Position numbers and translations under genes: made by a program. A DNA stretch of 10,694 bases from Clostridia bacterium (lineage in GTDB: Bacteria > Bacillota > Clostridia > UBA1381). Of this stretch, positions 4,644 to 10,694 are shown piece by piece; the first letter of the stretch is position 1; the number at the start of each line of letters is the position of its first letter. Below the pieces are notes generated by a model, which did not search any database, had not been told where the DNA came from, and saw only the letters and a list, made by a program, of their open reading frames with translations. Where the stretch lies: positions 1-10,694 of the forward strand of contig RQCD01000182.1 of NCBI GenBank assembly GCA_008668455.1. The letters are read 5' to 3'.

Positions 4644-6755
4644 TTATACGCCAAATAATAATAAATCATAGGTCGGCATCGGCCATACCTTTTTGTCGGT
4701 AACTGCCTCCAGCGCATCTGCTGTTTCCCGAAGCTTCTCCATTGCCGGGCAAATGGTGTCGCGGCAGAATTCCGCCTCCTGCTGCAGGCTTTCCGGCGGC
4801 AGCTCGGCAATCTCTTTGGTGGCCTCCTCCAGGCTGCGGATCTGCTGATTCAACTTTTCCACATTCTCCGAAATCTCTCCTAAAAGAATTTCAGAGGACG
4901 CAGCCGGATAGGACGCCTTCTTTAATTTCATCACAGAATCTGCCAAATCCGCAGCATACCGGATCACAGCCGGCAAAATCTCGCGCTTTGCCATTTGCAG
5001 CATTGCCTGCGCCTCAATATTGATCACCTTAATATATTTTTCCAGCTTAATCTCATATCTTGCCAAGAGCTCCTGCTCGGTGTATACGCCCAGTCGCTCA
5101 AACATTTCCACCGATTCCGGGAACAGATACGCGCGGTATGCGTCCACACTGTTCTTAATGTTCGGAAGTCCGCGTCTTTCTGCCTCCTCCTCCCATTCTG
5201 CCGAGTAGCTGTTGCCGTTAAAGATAATCCGGCGGTTCTTTTTAATGATTTCTGCCAAAAGTGCAGGTGTTTCCTTTTCCACATCCTCCATCTGATCCAT
5301 CCGGTCGGCAATCTGAGAAAGGCTGTCGGCAACGATCGAGTTTAAAACGGTGTTCGGGCCGGCAATAGACGCAGACGATCCCACCATACGAAATTCAAAC
5401 TTATTTCCGGTAAAGGCAAACGGCGAGGTACGGTTTCGGTCTGCATCATCCAAAAGCAGATCGGGAAGTGTTGCCACGCCCATATCCAGCCGGGAGCTTC
5501 CTGCCTGGCTATCCTGGTCATTTTCTGCAATATGCTCTAAGAGCTTTGTGAGCGGATCGCCGAAATAGACTGAAATAATTGCCGGCGGCGCCTCGCTTGC
5601 ACCCAGACGGTGATCATTCCCGGCATTGGCGGCAGACGCACGCAACAGTGCGGAATGCTCGTCAATCGCCTTGATCACAGCACAGCAGAATACTAAGAAA
5701 CGCAGATTCTCCTGCGGCTTTTTTCCCGGATTTAACAGGTTTTCTCCCTCATCCGTTGTGATCGACCAGTTATTGTGCTTTCCCGATCCGTTCACACCCC
5801 GAAACGGCTTTTCGTGCAGGAGACACGCAAAGTGATGCCGCTTTGCGACCTTTCGCATCGTCTCCATCACCAGCTGGTTGTGATCGGTGGCAAGATTGAC
5901 GTGATCAAAAATCGGTGCAAGCTCGTGCTGCGCCGGAGCAGCCTCGTTATGCTTGGTTTTTGCATACACGCCCAGCTTCCAAAGCTCCTCGTCTACCTCT
6001 TTCATAAACTGTGCCACGCGTTCCTTCAGCGTCCCGAAATAATGGTCGTCCATTTCCTGTCCCTTGGGCGGCATTGTTCCGAACAGAGTTCTTCCGGTAA
6101 AGACCAAATCAAGCCGCTGTGCATAAAGGTCGCTGTCCACCAAAAAATATTCCTGCTCCGCACCCACGCATGCCTCCACACGCTTTGCGCTGTCATTTCC
6201 CAAATGCCGGAGTACCCGGAGCGCTTCGCGGTTTAATGCCTCCTGCGATCTTAAAAGCGGCGTTTTCTTATCCAGCGCAACACCGGTATAAGCGCAAAAA
6301 GCCGTCGGAATGCAAAGGGTTACCCCTGCCTTGTCTTCCTTTAAAAATGCCGGAGAGGTGCAATCCCATGCCGTGTAGCCGCGCGCCTCAAAGGTTGCAC
6401 GCAGGCCCCCGGACGGAAAACTGGACGCATCCGGCTCACCCTTAATCAGCGCCTTTCCGGAAAAGGTGCAGATTGCCTTGTGGTTCGGTTTATTGGTGAT
6501 AAAGGAATCATGCTTTTCAGCTGTGATCCCGGTAAGCGGCTGAAACCAGTGGGTATAGTGCGTTGCGCCATGCTCCATTGCCCATTGCATCATCGCATTG
6601 GCAACCACATCCGCAATTGCCTCATCCAGCACCTTTCCCTCATCAATGGTCTTTTTGAGCTTTTTATAAACATCCTTCGGAAGCCGCTCCTCCATCACAC
6701 TGTCGTTAAACACGTTGCACCCGAAATACTTCGGAAATTCTTCATTCATTCCCAT
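4644..6755 (-). CDS. glnN: Glutamine synthetase type III
   Basis: A 703-aa enzyme, the normal length for GSIII and far longer than the roughly 450 aa of GSI. It makes glutamine from glutamate, ammonia and ATP in the cytoplasm. The GSIII N-terminal region (FGCNVFND, HYTHWFQPLTG, SFPSGGLRATFEARGYTAWD) is followed by catalytic-domain motifs: VGAEQEYFLVD (about 197-207) with metal-binding Glu, HNEAAPAQHELAPIF (269-283), GVNGSGKHNNWS (320-331), and RNRTSPFAFTGNKFEFR (440-456) with substrate/ATP residues. The C-terminal helical extension typical of GSIII is complete. ATG at 6755 is chosen because AGGAGG lies 6 nt upstream; an in-frame TTG at 6758 is less likely. It begins 15 bp after the LUD gene stop, with its ribosome site in that gap, and is followed closely by the TSCPD gene. 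No GlnR-like operator or glutamine riboswitch was recognised. Confidence 0.97.
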   Translation of the reverse strand: MGMNEEFPKYFGCNVFNDSVMEERLPKDVYKKLKKTIDEGKVLDEAIADVVANAMMQWAMEHGATHYTHWFQPLTGITAEKHDSFITNKPNHKAICTFSGKALIKGEPDASSFPSGGLRATFEARGYTAWDCTSPAFLKEDKAGVTLCIPTAFCAYTGVALDKKTPLLRSQEALNREALRVLRHLGNDSAKRVEACVGAEQEYFLVDSDLYAQRLDLVFTGRTLFGTMPPKGQEMDDHYFGTLKERVAQFMKEVDEELWKLGVYAKTKHNEAAPAQHELAPIFDHVNLATDHNQLVMETMRKVAKRHHFACLLHEKPFRGVNGSGKHNNWSITTDEGENLLNPGKKPQENLRFLVFCCAVIKAIDEHSALLRASAANAGNDHRLGASEAPPAIISVYFGDPLTKLLEHIAENDQDSQAGSSRLDMGVATLPDLLLDDADRNRTSPFAFTGNKFEFRMVGSSASIAGPNTVLNSIVADSLSQIADRMDQMEDVEKETPALLAEIIKKNRRIIFNGNSYSAEWEEEAERRGLPNIKNSVDAYRAYLFPESVEMFERLGVYTEQELLARYEIKLEKYIKVINIEAQAMLQMAKREILPAVIRYAADLADSVMKLKKASYPAASSEILLGEISENVEKLNQQIRSLEEATKEIAELPPESLQQEAEFCRDTICPAMEKLRETADALEAVTDKKVWPMPTYDLLLFGV

Positions 6756-6770
6756 CAAAATCCTCCTATT

Positions 6771-7421
6771 TTAATATCCAAGCTCCTCCGGCACGATAAT
6801 CACGCTGATCCGTCCCGGACTGTAATAGCAGCCATCCACAATTCCAATCGCATTGCAGACTCTCTCATGCGACTTGCAAATCTCGCGCCTGCAAATACCG
6901 TCCTCAAAGCAGGCTGCATTCGGATGCGGAAGCCTATGCGCATTTAAGGGCGCAATCGCCTTTGCACGCTTGATTCCATCCTCCAGTGTATCGCACACCT
7001 TATTGACACCAGCTATAATAATCACCTTTTTCGGTCCGAAAATAATAGAGCTGACGCGGTTTCCGGTGCAGTCGATACAGACAAGCTGACCCTCTCTTGT
7101 GATTGCGTTTACACTGCTCACAAAAACATCACTGGTTAAGCCCTCCCGGTAAAGATTGAGCATTTCTTCAAAATCCTTTGCCGCGTACCGGTCGATAAAC
7201 TGATATTTCGGACTGCGGATCACCTCGTCTAAAATTCCTGTCGATCCAAGCGTAACCGAACCGCCCACCGCAATTTTTGCCCCCTCCGGGATTAAGCCCT
7301 GCATAATTTTTTTCGCGTTTTCCACATTCTCAGCATAGTGCGCGTCAAATTTGTGTTCCTTTAAAATCTCCACAATTTCCTGCGCACGCAATTCCATGTT
7401 CCATTTTTGTACTGCGTCCAT
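6771..7421 (-). CDS. LUD-domain protein (lactate utilization protein family, DUF162) with a four-Cys C-terminal signature
   Basis: A 216-aa stand-alone LUD-domain protein related to LutC/YkgG. The core shows GGSVTLGSTGI (53-63), SSVNAIT (102-108), GNRVSSIIFGPKKVIII (120-136) and AGVNK (137-141). A C-terminal segment carries C171-x5-C177-x4-C182-x6-C189, followed by the ending ISVIIVPEELGY. Such a cysteine cluster could hold an Fe-S centre or zinc; this is inference. The partner genes lutA and lutB are absent, so lactate oxidation is not supported despite the family name. It heads the likely operon LUD-glnN-TSCPD: ATG at 7421 has AGGAGG 6 nt upstream and a plausible sigma-A promoter lies just before it. 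Its position upstream of glnN hints at a role linked to nitrogen or redox metabolism, but no reaction can be assigned. Confidence 0.88.
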   Translation of the reverse strand: MDAVQKWNMELRAQEIVEILKEHKFDAHYAENVENAKKIMQGLIPEGAKIAVGGSVTLGSTGILDEVIRSPKYQFIDRYAAKDFEEMLNLYREGLTSDVFVSSVNAITREGQLVCIDCTGNRVSSIIFGPKKVIIIAGVNKVCDTLEDGIKRAKAIAPLNAHRLPHPNAACFEDGICRREICKSHERVCNAIGIVDGCYYSPGRISVIIVPEELGY

Positions 7422-7450
7422 AACGTTCCTCCTCTCTTGTTATTACTTCT

Positions 7451-7479
7451 ATTTTATACGAAATCAGCAGAAAAGTCCA
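7451..7479 (-). promoter_or_regulatory. Candidate sigma-A promoter of the LUD-glnN operon
   Basis: On the minus strand, TGGACT (7479-7474), 17 bp, then TAAAAT (7456-7451): four and five of six consensus matches. Predicted start near 7444, about 23 nt before the LUD start codon, leaving just room for its ribosome site. It is the best match in the 127-bp gap. Confidence 0.45.
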
Positions 7480-7507
7480 CTGTTTTTCCAAAAATCCGCA
7501 GACTTTT
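7471..7507. repeat. Inverted repeat AAAAGTC / GACTTTT between operons
   Basis: AAAAGTC (7471-7477) and GACTTTT (7501-7507) form a 7-bp inverted repeat around 23 bp, in the gap downstream of the 836-aa protein gene and upstream of the LUD gene. It may end the surface-protein transcript, since the minus-strand arm finishes in a run of T, or may be a protein site over the LUD -35. The long loop and short stem make it a weak terminator. Confidence 0.3.
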
Positions 7508-7548
7508 TGAAAATTAGATTTATCATCCGTCACTTCTTATGCAATCTG

Positions 7549-10059
7549 CTAACGGTAAATAATCAAATCATTCAGGTTTGCCCATTTCCAAAGTCCGACC
7601 ACGCGATCCCCCGGCAAAACATCCCGGAAGGACGCTTTCTCAACCCGGTTCTTTTTGGAATCGTACAGATAATAATTCCGCCAGGTATATTCCGCAATCG
7701 GCCGCGCGCCGTTAATATCGGCAACAATTAAATCCTCAAAGGTTTTTAAAACCTTGAAATACGCCACCGTCATTGCCGCACTCGGCACACCGCCATTCCA
7801 GCCATAGGTAGACGTCCAGTAAAAATTCTGCTCCTTGTTTTTATAGAGAACGGCAAAGCCGGAAATCCTGTTGTCTGCCCCAAGCTTATAGTAAATGACA
7901 TCGCCCACACCGATTTCCCGGAGCGTTGTTCCGGCAGAATAAAACTTTTCTGCAATTTCCGCATCGGTCACCAAATCCAGATTTTCTGCCTGCACAATAA
8001 TCTCCTGTCCGAGATTATAGAGCGTAAACTCCCGCAGCTCCTGATCGTCCTCTCCGATCACTGTCCGCACCTTTGTGACTAAATTTCCGAATTTGGAGTA
8101 ATATTCATGCAGATCATCTAAAAGAATGACCCCTGCCTCGAATTTCTCATTCACATCATAAATCCGCACATCAAAGCTGTTGTCCGCCGCAAGATCAGCA
8201 AGCGACAGCCGGCGGAATTTCTCCGGGCATGCTGCGTTCCCCTCTAAGGACAAAAGCCTTGTCCGCTCGGTCACGCGTACCTTGGAATCAAACATTTTCT
8301 GGTTGAAATTGACATTCCAGCCCTTCTGATTGTAGCCGTAATAGATATGAAATTCGTCCTTCTCATCCGGCATGTCCTGCCAGATTTTTGAGCCGCAATA
8401 GGCAATTTCCCGAAGCTCTCCGGCGCTGTTAAACCGGCATTTGATCAATTCGTTCCGTCCCTGCATCAGGCTCTCCAGCGCCTCAAAGGAATTTGCTCCG
8501 GTCTTTCCCTGCATATATTTTGTTTTGCTTTTGGACTGCGCATAGTCGTACATCCAGACAGTTTTCGCCGTGTAAAACACTCTTGTGCCGTGGTTAAAGG
8601 TGTACATCTTCACCGCGATCCTCTCATCCTCCTCCGGCGCATAGGAAACACGCGTAACATAGCCGTAATCAAAGTCCTCTCCGCGCTCCCAGAATACGAT
8701 TCTCCCGTAAAGATCGGCATATGCCGTCACATTCGCACCGTTTGGAATGACCTCCAGTTCCTTTGCTGTCCGAAACCGATCCTTTCCGATCAAAATCTCC
8801 GATTCGTCCTCTCTTTGGAGAATCCCCTGGTATACCCGCCGGTCTGAACGGACAAGCTGCACCAAACCGCTCTGATTCTTTGGTACGGCAAGCATCAGAA
8901 CATCATAGGAGGAAAGCCCGGACAAATCCAGTCTTTCGCCGCTCTCTGAAAGAATCCGGTATTCCCGGTCTTTTAAAGAGACGCTCTCCTTTTGATTTCT
9001 GGAAAACAGCGTCTCGTTTTCCAGACTCGCAAACTCTAAAACAAACGGAACATAGTCCCATATTTTCACCACGTCTGCCTCTTTGTCTCCGTCCCGGTCA
9101 ATCAGCTCCAGTTCTCCGTTTTCCGGAATCAGTTTTTCCACTGCGTCTGATTTTCCAAGATACATACCGTTATAGATAAAGTCCGCCGTTTGGGAAATCT
9201 GCATGCTTTTCTCCCGGCTACTGTCATACTCCGGCAGATAAGAAACCTTGTCCAGGCTGGAATCTTCCGAAATTCTTCCGGACGGAATCTGTATTTCTGT
9301 GCTCTGATCCTCTGTAAGATATATAACCCGTGCGTTCTCCTCCCGGTCGGAATCAAATTGCAGCCAGCCGCGGACAGCATGTCCCGTCCAGTCGGTTGTT
9401 CCCTGGTATGCCGCCCGGCGGTCGGATAACTGCAATTCCCCCAAAAGCGGATTTTCTCCCGGAATCAGACTGCTTTTTTCGCTTGCAAGCACCTTTGTAT
9501 GTACTTCTTTAACATGAAAGACATCCCAAAGCAGGCTTGAATCTTTGGAAAATTCCGCGCGGTTTTCTCCGATTTCGGTAATCTGCATCCGATCCGCACA
9601 AAGCGTGGCAAACAAAAGCTCGGAAAAATCCGTCCGCAAAAGCGCAGATTCCTTTCCCGAAAGCTTTTTCGTGATTCCCCAGGAGGCGGCAAGCTTTCCG
9701 GCATCCTGCCCGTTTTCAATCAGGCTTTTTCCGCCCAAAGCGATCACCATCAGAAAAACTGCGTCCGAAACCTCTGCAATCTTTTCCGGCTCTGCCTTCT
9801 CCGGCAAAAGCTCATCTTGTTTTAATTCAGAAAATGCGTCCTCCCGCTCCTGCCCCTGCATCCGGAAATATGCGCATGCAAGCTCGTCAAAGCTCACATA
9901 CCAATCTCCGCGAAAATCTCCGTCATCATAATACTGCATCAGACCCAGCCCGGTTACAACCGCGGCTGCTTCTGTTTCCTCCCGGTTTTCCTGTGCATAA
10001 GCCGCTCCCCACGGGAGCATGCATAACATCAAAACTACGGCAAATATCCGTTTGAACAT
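7549..10059 (-). CDS. Exported 836-aa protein with degenerate SLH-like repeats and a beta-rich body
   Basis: A signal peptide (KRIFAVVLMLCMLPWGAAYA, residues 3-22, cleavage after AYA) directs export. Residues about 27-155 look like SLH repeats: VVTGLGLMQYYDDGDFRGD with VSFDEL in place of the usual TRAEF, then ASWGITKKLSG with LLRTDFSELLFATL. From about 215 on the protein alternates short strands and turns in repeated units with the pattern strand - Y/F-G-x-V/I - strand (for example RRVYQGILQ, FDYGYVTRVSY, ADLYGRIVFW), unassigned to any family I know. DRDGDKEAD (321-329) resembles a calcium-binding DxDGDxxxD loop. The gene starts 14 bp after an SLH-protein gene, its AGGAGG (10070-10075) overlapping that gene's stop codon, so the two are co-transcribed. 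A surface or wall-attached role is likely; substrate or partner unknown. Wall binding by the degenerate repeats is doubtful. Confidence 0.85.
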   Translation of the reverse strand: MFKRIFAVVLMLCMLPWGAAYAQENREETEAAAVVTGLGLMQYYDDGDFRGDWYVSFDELACAYFRMQGQEREDAFSELKQDELLPEKAEPEKIAEVSDAVFLMVIALGGKSLIENGQDAGKLAASWGITKKLSGKESALLRTDFSELLFATLCADRMQITEIGENRAEFSKDSSLLWDVFHVKEVHTKVLASEKSSLIPGENPLLGELQLSDRRAAYQGTTDWTGHAVRGWLQFDSDREENARVIYLTEDQSTEIQIPSGRISEDSSLDKVSYLPEYDSSREKSMQISQTADFIYNGMYLGKSDAVEKLIPENGELELIDRDGDKEADVVKIWDYVPFVLEFASLENETLFSRNQKESVSLKDREYRILSESGERLDLSGLSSYDVLMLAVPKNQSGLVQLVRSDRRVYQGILQREDESEILIGKDRFRTAKELEVIPNGANVTAYADLYGRIVFWERGEDFDYGYVTRVSYAPEEDERIAVKMYTFNHGTRVFYTAKTVWMYDYAQSKSKTKYMQGKTGANSFEALESLMQGRNELIKCRFNSAGELREIAYCGSKIWQDMPDEKDEFHIYYGYNQKGWNVNFNQKMFDSKVRVTERTRLLSLEGNAACPEKFRRLSLADLAADNSFDVRIYDVNEKFEAGVILLDDLHEYYSKFGNLVTKVRTVIGEDDQELREFTLYNLGQEIIVQAENLDLVTDAEIAEKFYSAGTTLREIGVGDVIYYKLGADNRISGFAVLYKNKEQNFYWTSTYGWNGGVPSAAMTVAYFKVLKTFEDLIVADINGARPIAEYTWRNYYLYDSKKNRVEKASFRDVLPGDRVVGLWKWANLNDLIIYR

Positions 10060-10073
10060 GCGAAATAATCCTC

Positions 10074-10694
10074 CTATTTTAGCTTTGATAAAAGCGCTGC
10101 TGTCTCTGCACGCGTCAAAGTTTCATTCGGTGCAAAGGTATGCTCGTCTCTCCCGGTAAATAACCCGGTTCTGCATGCTTTTAAAATTTTCTCTCTTGTC
10201 CACTCCGGCGCTTCGGAGAGATCGGAAAATTCCGGATTTTCTTCGGTCTTTTCCTCCGCCATTCCCGAGAGCATTGCCGCCGCCTCTGCACGCATAACCG
10301 GCTGATCCGGCAAAACCATGCCGTCTTGCAGCATTTCCTCTGAAATCATCCGGTAGTTATAGAGCGTCTGCAAAGCGGACGCGCCCCAGAAATCCGCGCC
10401 GACATCCGGGAAAATCCAATGGTATTCATCCTCCCGGAGCGGGATATATTTTGTCAGAAGCACTGCAAATTCCGCTCTGGTGATCGGATCGTCCGGGCGG
10501 TATTCCTGCAAAATCCCGTCTGTGACCAGTTTTCTCATCACCGGATATGCCCAATGCGTTTGCACCTCCTCCGGCACATCCGCGCCGGGGAGCGTGTTGT
10601 CTCCAAAATCCTGACAGGTCGTGTTCCTGCACCAAGCCGAGCCTTGCGCATCCAGTACCGGCAGCGTATGTTTCTCCGCGCGCGCTCCGATCAG
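10074..10694 (-). CDS. SLH-domain surface protein, C-terminal part (5' end beyond window)
   Basis: The frame is open to the right edge, so the visible 206 codons are the C-terminal part of a larger gene. Three SLH domains form the end of the protein. The first begins around HWAYPVMRKLVTDGI (47-61) with ITRAEF (71-76). The second begins with FPDVGADFWGASAL (95-108) and has VMRAEA (133-138). The third contains ACRTGLFTGRDE with LTRAET (193-198). SLH trimers bind pyruvylated secondary cell wall polymer through these TRAE-like motifs, so this protein is probably anchored to the wall by its C-terminus. The segment before them has two cysteines (WCRNTTCQDF, 21-30). An internal GTG at 10577 could look like a start, but the upstream frame continues with sensible codons and no stop. 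It is the first visible gene of an operon with the 836-aa protein. Confidence 0.9.
   Translation of the reverse strand: MIGARAEKHTLPVLDAQGSAWCRNTTCQDFGDNTLPGADVPEEVQTHWAYPVMRKLVTDGILQEYRPDDPITRAEFAVLLTKYIPLREDEYHWIFPDVGADFWGASALQTLYNYRMISEEMLQDGMVLPDQPVMRAEAAAMLSGMAEEKTEENPEFSDLSEAPEWTREKILKACRTGLFTGRDEHTFAPNETLTRAETAALLSKLK

Noticed and set aside
6756..6758. TTG start for glnN one codon earlier.
   Set aside because: The ATG at 6755 has ideal spacing from AGGAGG and is the ordinary codon.
4742..6947. Several open frames on the plus strand opposite glnN and the LUD gene.
   Set aside because: They are antisense shadows of well-identified genes, without ribosome sites or recognisable domains.
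6771..7421. Naming the LUD protein lutC and calling a lactate utilisation operon.
   Set aside because: lutA and lutB are absent and the C-terminal cysteine cluster differs from LutC.
10426..10635. A second minus-strand frame overlapping the SLH gene.
   Set aside because: It is out of frame with three clear SLH domains and shows no family features.

Overview
The window looks like chromosomal DNA of an endospore-forming member of the Clostridia. It encodes a GerM-type sporulation protein behind a sigma-E-like promoter, proteins with S-layer homology (SLH) domains, a type III glutamine synthetase and a TSCPD-domain protein, and nearly every gene has a strong AGGAGG ribosome binding site. No genus can be named from the sequence alone. 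There is no rRNA, tRNA, CRISPR array or intact transposase.

Layout, left to right. (1) 20-767, + strand: an overlapping MNT nucleotidyltransferase / HEPN pair (type VII toxin-antitoxin architecture), AT-richer than the rest and abutting its convergent neighbour with no space. (2) 762-2436: a DeoR-family repressor (-) and a PHP-family phosphoesterase (+) diverge from a 124-bp region. That region holds a perfect-consensus sigma-A promoter, an overlapping opposite promoter and two inverted repeats that could be operators. (3) 2453-2506: a 54-bp palindrome between convergent genes, either a terminator or a relic resembling IS3-family ends. (4) 2525-3571: galactose mutarotase (-). (5) 3605-3794: a 190-bp, almost completely self-complementary element that folds as a tight three-way junction. 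All six wobble pairs favour a + strand RNA. (6) 3802-4290: a single-domain GerM-like protein (-) with its own promoter. (7) 4365-7421, - strand: LUD-domain protein, glutamine synthetase III and TSCPD protein, closely spaced as a likely operon. (8) 7549-10694, - strand: an 836-aa exported protein with degenerate SLH repeats and the C-terminal part of a second protein with three good SLH domains. The two form a cell-surface operon that runs off the right edge.

How it fits together: the DeoR/PHP/galM block suggests sugar or sugar-phosphate metabolism, although only galM has a firm carbohydrate role. The glutamine synthetase operon is nitrogen assimilation with two accessory proteins of unknown function. 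The SLH pair belongs to the envelope and gerM to sporulation. The least explained object is the 190-bp structured element at 3605-3794, which I consider the best candidate for something undescribed. No stretch over 300 bases lacks a gene; the longest gap (3572-3801) is almost entirely that element.
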